Origin: JBBQZU01 sp038207425
Lineage (GTDB): Bacteria; Bacteroidota; Bacteroidia; Flavobacteriales_D; Cryomorphaceae
DNA: 64,000 bases
Reading direction: 5' to 3'
NCBI GenBank assembly: GCA_038207425.1
Contig: JBBQZU010000015.1
Coordinates: forward strand, 31,146 to 95,145
This document shows positions 8,780 to 18,039 of this stretch, piece by piece. Numbering within the stretch: position 1 is the stretch's first letter; each line of letters starts with the position of its first letter. The notes beneath the pieces were generated by a model. That model was not told the origin of the DNA, did not search any database, and saw only the letters and a program-made list of their open reading frames with translations. The translations under genes were made by a program, and so were the position numbers.

Positions 8780-10837
8780 ATGATCAATAAGGCACCACAT
8801 AGTAAAAGTCAGTATCTGCCACGCCACCTTATGTGGCTTTCACTGTTGGCGATAAGTAATACGTTACTTGCGCAGCCTGCAGCACCTACTAACTTTTGCA
8901 TAAGTGTAAATAATGCAGGATTTATAGAACTTACCTGGACCCCATCTGTGAGTCCTGACCCTTTTCTGAACTATCAGATTTTTAGAGACACAGGAGTAGG
9001 TTTTCAAAATGTAGCTACAATTGGACCACCCACAGCAAGTTTGTGGGTTGACTTTACAGCCTCTCCAAATCAGCAGAACACCTACTTCATTCAGTCAATA
9101 GTAAATAGTGTTACATCCGCACCAACTCCATCAATGAGCAATATTGCGCTCAATTTGAGTGCTGCCCAGCTTAGTATTCCCCAGCTTACTTGGAATTCAC
9201 CTTTCAGTGGGCCTTTACCTGCCGGTGAAATAAGAATTTACAGGAGTGTAGATAGCAACCCCTATGATTTTTACGCAACGTTACCAATCACCAGAGTTTC
9301 TTACAATGATACCCTATTCGGATTGTGTACCGACACACTTATTGCCTATAAAGTAAGCTACGCGGCGGTAGGATGTGAACAATTTTCGCAGATTCGTGAG
9401 AATGAATTCCGTGATAATTTAGCTCCAACGCAACCTGTTATCGAAACCGTTACCGTTGACGATAACAACAATATTACTACCTATTGGTACCCTGTTAATG
9501 TGCCTGATTTAAATTTCTACAGAATACAGAGCATCAATATTTTTACCCAACAATTCATCAATATAGGCACAGTGCCGACTACTGCTCCAACCGAGTTTAT
9601 ATTTACCAGCGCTTCCACCACCAATAGCACCACTATTGGGGTTATTGCGTTTGACCAATGCGGGAATGAAGCTTCTTTTGGCACTGCCGTTACCAGCATA
9701 TTTGTCGAAGGTTTTCATACCGAGTGCTCGCTTGAAGTTTTGCTTTCATGGACTGCATACGATGGTTGGGCAGAAGGCGTGACAAACTATGGCATTTACT
9801 CAACTGTTGATGGCGGTACTCCCGTTCTGATCGATGAAGTAGGATTTCAAAGTCTGTTTTATATGGCTGAAGTAGAACCTAATAAAGACTATTGTTTTTG
9901 GATTGAAGCACGTTCCAATGGCATTCAACGACCTGCACGTTCCAATCGATATTGCGTTGAAACTACTTATCCGCAAATCGTTGCATTCAATTATTTGCAC
10001 AGAGTTACCACAATTGATGACAATACTATATCGGTGCAATTGCTTCAGGATTTGGATGCAGATGGTACCATCTATGAGTTATACAGGGCCAAGGGATCGG
10101 GTAGTTTTCTGAAAATTGCCACACTGCCCAAAACCAATGTTGACATCCAAGAATACATAGATACCGAAGTGGATCCTTCAGGAATTTTATACAAGTATAA
10201 ATGGCATGCATTTGATGGTTGTAATACCTTTATTTCTGAATCGAATGTAAGTACCAATATTGCCTTGCTTATAGTTGCTGACAACAGAGAACTGACCAAT
10301 TATCTCAGTTGGAATGAATATACAGGATGGGAAGGGTCAGTAATTGCATATGACATTTACCGCAAAACTGTTACTGATGCTGACTTTGTATTGCTCACAT
10401 CTGTGCTGCCAAATCAATTGCTGTACGATGACAATGTGGAGGCATTTTCTACAACCGGAGGCGATTTTTGCTATATGGTAAGAGCCCGCGAAGGGCAGAA
10501 TAGTTTTGGCATGCCTGCCACATCAGAATCAAACAAAACATGCGTTTCGCAGGAACCTTTAATTTGGATACCCAATACCATTGTCATCAATGGTCAACCT
10601 GAAAATCGGATATTTAAGCCGGTGGCAAGTTTTATTGATTTTGACACCTACCAAATGGAGATTTACAATAAATGGGGAGAGAAGCTTTTTTCGTCAAGTG
10701 ATATTGAAAACGGCTGGGATGGTCATTATATGGGCAATCCCGTAAGAGAAGATTACTATCAGTACATCATTGTGTTTCGTGATGGAGGTGGAAAATCATA
10801 CATAGAGCGCGATGTAGTATACGTGCTCAGAAACTGA
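8780..10837 (+). CDS. Large secreted fibronectin-type protein with gliding-motility-associated C-terminal domain
   Basis: Predicted type IX secretion cargo. The ATG at 8780 is preferred over the TTG at 8774. The N-terminus (about 1-33) is a signal peptide ending near NTLLAQPAAPTN. The body is made of several fibronectin-III-like modules: ELTWTPS...FLNYQIFRDTG, then repeated IYRS / YRAKGSG / YDIYRKT strands. The last roughly 80 residues form the gliding-motility-associated CTD: FKPVASFIDFDTYQMEIYNK, WGEKLFSSSDIENGWDG, YYQYIIVFRDGGGKSYIERD. The protein is probably anchored at or released from the cell surface. Ligand unknown. Confidence 0.8.
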   Translation: MINKAPHSKSQYLPRHLMWLSLLAISNTLLAQPAAPTNFCISVNNAGFIELTWTPSVSPDPFLNYQIFRDTGVGFQNVATIGPPTASLWVDFTASPNQQNTYFIQSIVNSVTSAPTPSMSNIALNLSAAQLSIPQLTWNSPFSGPLPAGEIRIYRSVDSNPYDFYATLPITRVSYNDTLFGLCTDTLIAYKVSYAAVGCEQFSQIRENEFRDNLAPTQPVIETVTVDDNNNITTYWYPVNVPDLNFYRIQSINIFTQQFINIGTVPTTAPTEFIFTSASTTNSTTIGVIAFDQCGNEASFGTAVTSIFVEGFHTECSLEVLLSWTAYDGWAEGVTNYGIYSTVDGGTPVLIDEVGFQSLFYMAEVEPNKDYCFWIEARSNGIQRPARSNRYCVETTYPQIVAFNYLHRVTTIDDNTISVQLLQDLDADGTIYELYRAKGSGSFLKIATLPKTNVDIQEYIDTEVDPSGILYKYKWHAFDGCNTFISESNVSTNIALLIVADNRELTNYLSWNEYTGWEGSVIAYDIYRKTVTDADFVLLTSVLPNQLLYDDNVEAFSTTGGDFCYMVRAREGQNSFGMPATSESNKTCVSQEPLIWIPNTIVINGQPENRIFKPVASFIDFDTYQMEIYNKWGEKLFSSSDIENGWDGHYMGNPVREDYYQYIIVFRDGGGKSYIERDVVYVLRN

Positions 10838-11042
10838 GTCAAAGATATTTCTCATTTAAGGTGCAGCACGCACTATCCCATTTTACGCATTTAGCATTCA
10901 AGCAATCGACCCGAGGGTTTCTAAATTGTACTGGGCAGGGTACATAAAAGCATTTTAAGATTTTTCGTTTAAGCCTTAAATCATTTGATATACAGCTATA
11001 TATAGTTGTAGGTAAATACAGCGCTTAGTGAATGATAATGCT

Positions 11043-11050
11043 TACTTTTG
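11043..11050 (+). promoter_or_regulatory. Probable -7 element of the guaB promoter
   Basis: TACTTTTG matches TAnnTTTG exactly and lies 34 bases before the guaB ATG. No convincing -33 TTG is seen at 19-20 bases upstream. The rest of the 247-bp gap (10838-11084) shows no gene, terminator or recognisable riboswitch. Confidence 0.5.
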
Positions 11051-11084
11051 CCGGAATTTATTGAGAAACGCAAAGCATATCAAT

Positions 11085-12557
11085 ATGTCATTGAATTCAA
11101 CCAAAATCCTTGGTGAAGCATTAACCTACGACGACGTCTTACTGGTTCCTGCTTACTCTGAAGTGTTGCCCCGTGAAGTGGATATAAGGTCGAAATTCTC
11201 CCGTCGCATCATGTTAAACGCTCCCATAGTTTCAGCAGCTATGGATACCGTAACCGGAGCAAATTTAGCCATCGCCATTGCCCAGCAGGGTGGTATAGGC
11301 GTAATACATAAAAACCAGTCCGTAGAAGCTCAGGCCCGTGAAGTGCGCAAAGTAAAGCGCTCTGAAAGCGGAATGATTCAAGACCCGATTACCCTCATCA
11401 GAACAGCCAAGGTAGGCGATGCCCTACAGATTATGTCTGAACATAATATTGGCGGTATTCCTGTGGTTGATAACAAGGGAGTGCTTGTGGGCATAGTCAC
11501 CAACCGTGACCTTCGCTTCCAAAAGGATATGACGGTAGATGTGAGTGACATAATGACGAGCAAAAATCTCATTACTGCGAAGGCCGGTATTACGCTACAA
11601 GAAGCAGAATCAATTTTGCAGGAATTTAAAATAGAAAAATTACCGGTTGTAAATTCAGATCAAAAGCTCGTTGGTCTGATTACCTACCGCGACATTATAA
11701 AAATAAAAAAGCATCCAGATAGTTCGAAGGATAAATTTGGAAGGCTCCGCGTAGCAGCCGCTATCGGTGTTACACCCGACGCATTGGAGAGAGCCTCAGC
11801 TCTTGTGCAGGCAGGGGTTGATGCCATTGTGATTGATACCGCTCATGGCCACACCAAAGGAGTAGTGAAAGTACTCGAGCTGGTGAAATCAAACTTTAGT
11901 GAAATTGATGTAGTGGTAGGAAATGTAGCTACTGCTGCCGGTGGACTTTACCTTGCCGATGCAGGAGCGGACGCCGTGAAAGTAGGAATCGGTCCGGGCT
12001 CAATATGTACCACCAGGGTGGTTGCAGGAGTTGGTGTACCGCAATTTACAGCGGTGCTGGAAGTAGCGTCAGCTCTTGCCAGCCGCGGCATACCAGTTAT
12101 TGCCGATGGTGGTGTGCGCTATACCGGTGATTTGGTGAAAGCCATCGCCGCTGGCGCGGGCACGGTGATGCTCGGCAGCTTGTTTGCCGGAGTTGAAGAA
12201 TCGCCCGGAGAAACAATCATATTCGAAGGCAGAAAGTTTAAATCTTACCGAGGTATGGGTTCTATCGAAGCCATGCAACAAGGCTCTAGCGACCGCTATT
12301 TTCAAGACAAGCAAGATGACCTTTCTAAGCTCGTACCCGAAGGCATTTCCGGAAGGGTACCCTACAAAGGAACACTCGCTGAGGTAATGTACCAGCTTAC
12401 AGGTGGCTTACGCGCTGGAATGGGCTATTGCGGCGCCGCCAATGTAGAGCAACTCGCCAAGGCACACTTTGTGCGCATTACCAACAGCGGTATTCGCGAA
12501 AGCCACCCGCACGATGTTACCATAACCCGAGAAGCACCCAATTACAGCTTGAAATAA
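11085..12557 (+). CDS. guaB: IMP dehydrogenase
   Basis: Converts IMP to XMP with NAD+, the committed step of guanine nucleotide synthesis. The ATG at 11085 (MSLNSTKILGEALTYDDVLL) gives the standard start; the frame to 11028 would cross the promoter. Domains in order: barrel start TYDDVLLVPAYSEVLP, a CBS pair (about residues 95-210: IQDPITLIRTAKVGDALQIM and VSDIMTSKNLITA), the catalytic loop GIGPGSICTTR with Cys near residue 308, GGVRYTGD and the flap GLRAGMGYCGA. Length 490 residues is typical. It is followed after 35 bp by the periplasmic PpiC gene, a neighbourhood without obvious metabolic logic. Confidence 0.97.
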   Translation: MSLNSTKILGEALTYDDVLLVPAYSEVLPREVDIRSKFSRRIMLNAPIVSAAMDTVTGANLAIAIAQQGGIGVIHKNQSVEAQAREVRKVKRSESGMIQDPITLIRTAKVGDALQIMSEHNIGGIPVVDNKGVLVGIVTNRDLRFQKDMTVDVSDIMTSKNLITAKAGITLQEAESILQEFKIEKLPVVNSDQKLVGLITYRDIIKIKKHPDSSKDKFGRLRVAAAIGVTPDALERASALVQAGVDAIVIDTAHGHTKGVVKVLELVKSNFSEIDVVVGNVATAAGGLYLADAGADAVKVGIGPGSICTTRVVAGVGVPQFTAVLEVASALASRGIPVIADGGVRYTGDLVKAIAAGAGTVMLGSLFAGVEESPGETIIFEGRKFKSYRGMGSIEAMQQGSSDRYFQDKQDDLSKLVPEGISGRVPYKGTLAEVMYQLTGGLRAGMGYCGAANVEQLAKAHFVRITNSGIRESHPHDVTITREAPNYSLK

Positions 12558-12592
12558 TCAACCCAAATAACCCGAAATTAAATTATAACACA

Positions 12593-14539
12593 ATGAGAAC
12601 ACTCATTTGCACCCTCTTTGCAGCACTTACACTACAAGCGTATGGGCAAGTGGGCACTGACCCCTTTTTGCTTACAATTGACCAAAAGTCGATTACAAAA
12701 AGTGAGTTCGAAGCCATTTACAGAAAGAATAACCGTGATAGTTTAATCTCCAACAAAGATTTAGATGAATACATGGAGCTCTTTATCAATTTCAAACTGA
12801 AAGTGATGGAAGCAGAATCAATGGGAAGGGATACCGCTTCACAGTTTGTTCGCGAATTGGCTGGATACCGTGAGCAACTCGCGCGACCTTATTTGGTTGA
12901 CAAAGCTATTACCGACTCGCTTGTAAGAGAAGCTTATGACAGAATGCTGCAAGAAGTACGCGCATCGCATATTCTCGTTAAGATAGCGCCTGAACCATCA
13001 CCAGCGGATACCCTTGCTGCCTGGAACAAAATCATGGCCATTAAAGCCAAGCTTTCTGCAAATGCCGATAACTTTAATGAAATGGCCAAATTGCAGAGTG
13101 AAGATCCAAGTGCCAAAACCAATGCAGGCGATTTGGGCTATTTCACATCGCTGCAAATGGTATATCCTTTCGAAAATGCAGTCTTTCGCACTCCTGTAGG
13201 CAAAATTGGCGGCCCCGTGCGGACTCAGTTTGGTTACCACATCGTGACGGTTACCGACCGTCGCCCTGCGAGAGGCCAGGTACGCGTGGCCCACATTATG
13301 GTACGCACCGAAGACAATGACCCTGAAGAAGTTCGCAACAGCAATAAGAAGCGTATAGACGAAGTGTATACGAAACTCCAAAGTGGTGAGAAATTCGGTG
13401 ATTTGGCCCGCAAATTTTCTGACGACCGCACATCTGCTGAAAAGGACGGAGAGCTTCCTGTGTTTGGAGCTGGTAAGATGGTTGCCGAATTCGAAGAAGC
13501 AGCATTTTCGCTGAAGAACCCCGTAGATTTCACTGCCCCTGTGCTTTCTCCATATGGCTGGCACATTATTTTGCTTCTCGAAAAAATACCTGTGGGCACT
13601 TATGATGAGCTTGAAAAAGACTTGCGCTCGAGAATAGGTCGCGATACCCGCTCAGAGATTACACGAGATACTTTTATTGCAAAGCGAAAAGCAGAATATA
13701 ATTTCAACGAAGACCTAAAATCTCTTAAAGCAATTTATAAGGAGGTTGATACAAGCTACTTTAGCGGAAACTGGGTGCCATCAGCCAAACTCCTTCAAAT
13801 GAACAAAACCATCTTTACATTGGATGGTATCAATTATACTCAGTCGCAATTTGGAGCATACCTACAGAACAACCAACGTGCAGGAAGAAAAGGTACGGAT
13901 ATCACCGCGACCGTAAACGGAGCGTATAAAGATTGGGTGAATACTGTAGTAATGGATTACGAAAACCAGCAACTGGAACCAAAGCATCCTGAATTTAAGG
14001 CGCTTATGAGCGAGTATCGCGACGGCATTTTGTTATTTGATCTTACCGACGAGCGTGTGTGGACCAGGGCAGTAAAAGACAGCGCAGGTTTAGCCGATTA
14101 CTACGAAAAGAATAAAACCAATTTTATGTGGGGCGAAAGAGCATCATACGATTTGTATATCGTAGAAGATGAGGCTACAGGCAAAAAGGTTCAGAAAATG
14201 CTAAAGAAAGGTAAGAGTCTTGATGAAATCCGAAATTCGCTTAACATTGACAGCGCACTGAAAGTAAGGGTAGAAAGCGCACTCAAGGAGAAGGCAGATG
14301 TTCCGCTTTCTGCCAAGATCGAATGGAAAGTAGGGGTTTCTCCTGCTGCAAGCGATGGCGGTCAACTTAAAATAGTAAATATTAAGGAGATCAGACAAGC
14401 GCAGCCGAAAGAATTTAACGAAGCCAGAGGCCTTATTACCGCTGCTTATCAGAATTATCTTGAAAGCGAGTGGATTAAGCAGCTCAGGGCTTCACACAAG
14501 GTGAACGTGAATAAGGAAGTGCTTTATTCAATAAAATGA
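12593..14539 (+). CDS. Periplasmic peptidyl-prolyl isomerase with two parvulin domains
   Basis: Envelope folding factor. The ATG at 12593 gives the signal peptide MRTLICTLFAALTLQAYGQ; the open frame further upstream runs through guaB and is not used. A SurA/PpiD-like N-terminal chaperone region (KSEFEAIYRKNN...LINFKLKVMEAE) precedes two parvulin domains: one with VRASHILVKI, AGDLGYF and FGYHIVTVTDRRP, the other with VRVAHIMVRTE, DGELPVFGAG and YGWHIILLLEK. A long C-terminal part (about 260 residues) has no signature I recognise. About 648 residues. It heads a run of three folding-factor genes and probably serves outer-membrane protein assembly. Confidence 0.85.
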   Translation: MRTLICTLFAALTLQAYGQVGTDPFLLTIDQKSITKSEFEAIYRKNNRDSLISNKDLDEYMELFINFKLKVMEAESMGRDTASQFVRELAGYREQLARPYLVDKAITDSLVREAYDRMLQEVRASHILVKIAPEPSPADTLAAWNKIMAIKAKLSANADNFNEMAKLQSEDPSAKTNAGDLGYFTSLQMVYPFENAVFRTPVGKIGGPVRTQFGYHIVTVTDRRPARGQVRVAHIMVRTEDNDPEEVRNSNKKRIDEVYTKLQSGEKFGDLARKFSDDRTSAEKDGELPVFGAGKMVAEFEEAAFSLKNPVDFTAPVLSPYGWHIILLLEKIPVGTYDELEKDLRSRIGRDTRSEITRDTFIAKRKAEYNFNEDLKSLKAIYKEVDTSYFSGNWVPSAKLLQMNKTIFTLDGINYTQSQFGAYLQNNQRAGRKGTDITATVNGAYKDWVNTVVMDYENQQLEPKHPEFKALMSEYRDGILLFDLTDERVWTRAVKDSAGLADYYEKNKTNFMWGERASYDLYIVEDEATGKKVQKMLKKGKSLDEIRNSLNIDSALKVRVESALKEKADVPLSAKIEWKVGVSPAASDGGQLKIVNIKEIRQAQPKEFNEARGLITAAYQNYLESEWIKQLRASHKVNVNKEVLYSIK

Positions 14540-14552
14540 ACTTAAGCTAAAA

Positions 14553-15428
14553 GTGCCTGAAAGTCAACTTCAAAATTCAGTATATAGTAAATTGGCATTA
14601 ATGGTAATGCTTGGTGTTTGCATTTCGTGCAGCGAAGCTAAACCTGAAGCAGATGAAGTATTGGCGCGGGTTAAAGATGCTACCTTGTTCAGTTCAGACT
14701 TAAACTCAAAACTGCCCGCAGGCTTCAGCGCTGCAGATTCAGCCCGTATAGCTCAGCAGTTTGTGAAGGATTGGGTGCTCGAAAAAGCGCTTCTTACACA
14801 AGCAGAGGAGAACCTGACTGCCGAACAAAAAGATGTTCAGAAACAGCTCGACGAGTATCGAATTAGCCTTTTGGTTTATGCTTATGAAAGAGCCTTAATA
14901 AATCAAAAGCTCGATACGCTTGTAAATGATGATGAGTTGCAGAAATATTATGACGAAAACCGCGAGAATTTTAAACTGAAAAGCTATATCGTGAAGCTCA
15001 GGTTTATAAAGATCAGTCGAGATGCACCGAAACTAAGAAATATTGAGCATTGGCTAAAAAGCGATAAGGATGTTGATTTTGATGCACTTTATGAACACAG
15101 TCGCAGCTATGCGGAGAATTTCTTTTTTGATGAAAATACATGGCTTTACCTTGAAGAGGTTTTAAAAGAAATTCCACTACCAGCCGACGATCTTGACAAT
15201 TTTTTTAAACAACATACGTACTATACCTTTGAGCCAGAGCAATATGTTTACTTCGTGAGAATTTATGATTATAAGCTTAAGGGCGACTTCGCCCCTTTTG
15301 CCCTTGAAAAGCGCAGAGTACGTGACTTTATCCTCAACAAAAGAAAAGCTGAATTGATTGTAAAAATGCGCGAAGAAGTGGTACTGGAAGGTATTGAATC
15401 AGGTGAGATATATATAAAACCCCAATGA
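14553..15428 (+). CDS. SurA-N-like lipoprotein without a parvulin domain
   Basis: Probable periplasmic chaperone-like lipoprotein. The start is the GTG at 14553, 13 bases after the previous stop; it gives a lysine followed by a hydrophobic stretch and a lipobox ending in ISC (LGVCISC). An ATG at 14601 would leave almost no n-region. The body (DEVLARVKDATLFSSDLNSK, FVKDWVLEKALLTQAEENL) resembles the N-terminal chaperone domain of SurA/PpiC proteins, but the parvulin motifs seen in both neighbours are absent. The stop overlaps the downstream surA-like gene by ATGA. Function is inferred from position between two PPIases. Confidence 0.7.
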   Translation: MPESQLQNSVYSKLALMVMLGVCISCSEAKPEADEVLARVKDATLFSSDLNSKLPAGFSAADSARIAQQFVKDWVLEKALLTQAEENLTAEQKDVQKQLDEYRISLLVYAYERALINQKLDTLVNDDELQKYYDENRENFKLKSYIVKLRFIKISRDAPKLRNIEHWLKSDKDVDFDALYEHSRSYAENFFFDENTWLYLEEVLKEIPLPADDLDNFFKQHTYYTFEPEQYVYFVRIYDYKLKGDFAPFALEKRRVRDFILNKRKAELIVKMREEVVLEGIESGEIYIKPQ

Positions 15429-16768
15429 GAGTATTTACCCTTTTCATAGTGCTATGCTTATATTGCATTAGCAGCATTGCCCAACCCATCAAGCTGGATG
15501 AAATCGCTGGTGTTGTAGGCAATGAGATCGTGTTAATGAGCGATATTCAGATTCAAAAAAATCAGATTATCATGCAGGGAGGATTCCAGAATATCTCAGA
15601 TTGCGAGGTGCTTGAAGAGATTCTATTTGAAAAAATACTACTGAATCAAGCCAAAGTCGATTCTCTTGAAGTGAGTGATGATATGGTAAACGGTGAGCTT
15701 GATAAGCGGCTCGATATGTTTGTAAGACAAATAGGCTCTGTGCAGGCGCTCGAAGAGTACTATGGCAAATCAGTTAGCGAAATAAGAGAAGATTTCTTTG
15801 ATGTACTTAAAGACCAGCTTCTTGTGCAACGAATGGAAGGAGATGTCACATCTGAAATGAATATCACCCCAAGTGATGTGCAGGCCTTTTATACTTCAAT
15901 TCCGGTTGATAGCTTACCATTCGTGAGTGCTTCTGTGGAGTTTGCAATGATAGCAAAGTACCCTAAACCTAATCGCGACGAAATTGATAGAGTGCGCTCC
16001 AGGCTCCGTGAGTTTAAAGAAAGGGCTGAGCAAGGCAAGGATGATTTTGAAACACTTGCGGTGCTCTACAGCGAAGACCCCGGCTCTGCGGCAAAAGGTG
16101 GATCACTGGGTCTTAAACCAAGAGGTACCTGGGTTCCCGAATTTGATGCTACGGCATTTGGCCTTTCTGATGGTCAGATTTCTTTTCCTTTCAAGACAGA
16201 TTATGGCTGGCATATTATGCATATGGTGGAGAGAAGAGGAGAATTTTATGATGCGAACCATATACTTCTTATACCCAAGATAAGCAACGCAGAATTGAAC
16301 AACGCTAAACATGAACTTGATTCGATAAGGGTAATAATGCTTCGGGACTCCATCTCTTTCGCATTTGCCGCGAGCAAATTCAGCAATGATGAGCGCACCA
16401 AGAATCAGAACGGTCTTATGGTGAATCCTGCAACGGGTAGTACCATTTTTCAAATGGATCAGCTTGAACCGTCTCTGTTTATGGCAATAGATACACTGGA
16501 AGCAGGGCAAGTTTCAAAATCATTTTATTTTCAGGGATTGAACAGAGAAAAAGGCTTTCGGATTGTGAAGCTTGTGAACCGGACTGAACCGCACAGAGCA
16601 AATCTTGTTGACGACTACCAATCTTTGCAATCTATGGCAAATGAAATGCTAAGGGGCGAAAAAATGGATCAATGGGTGCGCCACAAAATCAATCTTACAT
16701 TTGTGAAAATAAAGGACGAATATCAAACTTGTACCTTCAAATACCCCTGGCTGAGTAGCCCAGAATAA
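15425..16768 (+). CDS. surA: SurA-like periplasmic peptidyl-prolyl isomerase
   Basis: Outer-membrane protein chaperone of the SurA type. Signal peptide MRVFTLFIVLCLYCISSIAQ, then the diagnostic SurA opening LDEIAGVVGNEIVLMSDIQI. The N-terminal chaperone domain continues to about residue 170. The parvulin domain contains FETLAVLYSEDPGSAAKGGS, LGLKPRGTWVPEF and TDYGWHIMHMVERRGE. A second, weaker PPIase-like region (YDANHILLIPKIS ... SKFSNDERTKNQNGLM) follows. About 447 residues. Third of three adjacent folding-factor genes; likely client is beta-barrel proteins. Confidence 0.88.
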   Translation: MRVFTLFIVLCLYCISSIAQPIKLDEIAGVVGNEIVLMSDIQIQKNQIIMQGGFQNISDCEVLEEILFEKILLNQAKVDSLEVSDDMVNGELDKRLDMFVRQIGSVQALEEYYGKSVSEIREDFFDVLKDQLLVQRMEGDVTSEMNITPSDVQAFYTSIPVDSLPFVSASVEFAMIAKYPKPNRDEIDRVRSRLREFKERAEQGKDDFETLAVLYSEDPGSAAKGGSLGLKPRGTWVPEFDATAFGLSDGQISFPFKTDYGWHIMHMVERRGEFYDANHILLIPKISNAELNNAKHELDSIRVIMLRDSISFAFAASKFSNDERTKNQNGLMVNPATGSTIFQMDQLEPSLFMAIDTLEAGQVSKSFYFQGLNREKGFRIVKLVNRTEPHRANLVDDYQSLQSMANEMLRGEKMDQWVRHKINLTFVKIKDEYQTCTFKYPWLSSPE

Positions 16769-16803
16769 CCTTAAACTGAACCATAAAATTCGCACCATAG
16801 AGC

Positions 16804-17757
16804 ATGAATGACGTAGACGGAATCAAAAAATTAACAGACAAATACGCGGCTATGAAGGCCGAAATAGAAAAAGTAATTATTGGCCAGAATGAAGTGGTTG
16901 ACGAATTACTCATTTCCATATTCAGTCGCGGCCATTGCCTTCTGGTAGGTGTACCAGGCCTCGCTAAAACCTTACTGGTAAATACCATTGCAAAAACACT
17001 CGGTCTTTCCTTTAACCGCATACAGTTCACACCTGATTTGATGCCAAGTGATATTATTGGATCAGAAATACTCGATGAAAGTCGCCACTTTAAATTTATC
17101 AAAGGCCCCCTTTTTGCCAATATGATTCTGGCTGATGAGATAAACCGAACCCCGCCTAAAACACAAGCAGCTCTTCTTGAAGCAATGCAGGAGAAGTCAG
17201 TGACTACCGCTGGTACCACTTATAAACTTCCCGAGCCATTTTTTGTACTTGCTACTCAAAACCCAATTGAGCAAGAGGGCACATATCCACTTCCTGAGGC
17301 CCAACTTGACCGGTTTATGTTTAATATTTGGGTAGATTACCCAAGCTTCGCTGAAGAAGTACAGGTGGTGAAGTCAACCACATCTGATTCAATGCCCGAA
17401 GTAAAACAGGTCATTTCCGATCAGGAAATTCTCTATTTTCAGAATCTAATACGGAAAATTCCAGTATCCGATAATGTAGTGGAGTACGCTGTGAAGCTTG
17501 CGTCCAAAACACGCCCCAATAGTGAAATGTCAACTCCTGAAACCGATAAATATCTCAGTTGGGGAGCCGGCCCGAGAGCTTCTCAGTTTTTGGTTATAGG
17601 CGCCAAGTGCCATGCAGCACTGAAGGGCAAGTTCTCACCTGATATTGAAGATGTAAAGGCAGTTGCATTACCTATTTTGCGCCACAGAATTGTACGCAAT
17701 TATCAGGCAGAAGCTGAAGGCGTTGGTATAGCTGATATCCTTGTAAAACTCTTTTAA
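16804..17757 (+). CDS. MoxR-type AAA+ ATPase
   Basis: AAA+ chaperone of the MoxR family, which usually acts with von Willebrand A-domain proteins to mature or insert metals into target complexes. Walker A is GVPGLAKT, Walker B is MILADEINRTPP, followed by KTQAALLEAMQE and the family motif ATQNPIEQEGTYPLPEAQLDRF. C-terminal lid: RPNSEMSTPETDKYLSWGAGPR. 317 residues, normal. The usual partners (DUF58, VWA proteins) are not in this window, since the next gene is gapA after a 282-bp gap; it may be regulated apart from them. Confidence 0.92.
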   Translation: MNDVDGIKKLTDKYAAMKAEIEKVIIGQNEVVDELLISIFSRGHCLLVGVPGLAKTLLVNTIAKTLGLSFNRIQFTPDLMPSDIIGSEILDESRHFKFIKGPLFANMILADEINRTPPKTQAALLEAMQEKSVTTAGTTYKLPEPFFVLATQNPIEQEGTYPLPEAQLDRFMFNIWVDYPSFAEEVQVVKSTTSDSMPEVKQVISDQEILYFQNLIRKIPVSDNVVEYAVKLASKTRPNSEMSTPETDKYLSWGAGPRASQFLVIGAKCHAALKGKFSPDIEDVKAVALPILRHRIVRNYQAEAEGVGIADILVKLF

Positions 17758-17794
17758 TCTCTTTCTTCATTTCAATTGTCTTCTTGCAATCTCA

Positions 17795-17808
17795 ATTTCT
17801 GCAGAAAT
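17795..17808. repeat. 14-bp perfect palindrome in the moxR-gapA gap
   Basis: ATTTCTGCAGAAAT is a perfect palindrome 37 bases after the moxR stop. It has no U-run, so it is more likely a protein-binding site or chance than a terminator. The rest of the 282-bp gap holds only the gapA promoter element. Confidence 0.3.
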
Positions 17809-17995
17809 CGACCTTACTAGAAATTACGATCTCTTAAGGGGGTTTTTGTTAGTAATATCCGTCTATATTTCTGCGAGAATCTGGCTGCAGAGCCTTTGAA
17901 TTACAATTTAACTCCCACGAAATAAATTACTTGTAGTAGCAATGATTTTGATGAGTATTTTTGTCAATAATGCTTTTCAGATTTAATTTATTAAC

Positions 17996-18003
17996 TAACT
18001 TTG
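17996..18003 (+). promoter_or_regulatory. Probable -7 element of the gapA promoter
   Basis: TAACTTTG matches TAnnTTTG exactly and lies 36 bases before the gapA ATG. The expected -33 position holds TTTTC rather than TTG, so only the -7 half is convincing. Confidence 0.55.
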
Positions 18004-18039
18004 TGTCCGATTGACACTTTGTTTTAACCAATCACTCAA

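Noticed and set aside
10838..11084. Purine riboswitch ahead of guaB
   Set aside because: No recognisable purine-aptamer core or terminator was found by eye; only a -7 promoter element is supported.
12428..12592. Upstream extension of the double-parvulin gene inside guaB
   Set aside because: The extension is out of frame with guaB and lacks signal peptide character; the ATG at 12593 gives a proper signal peptide.
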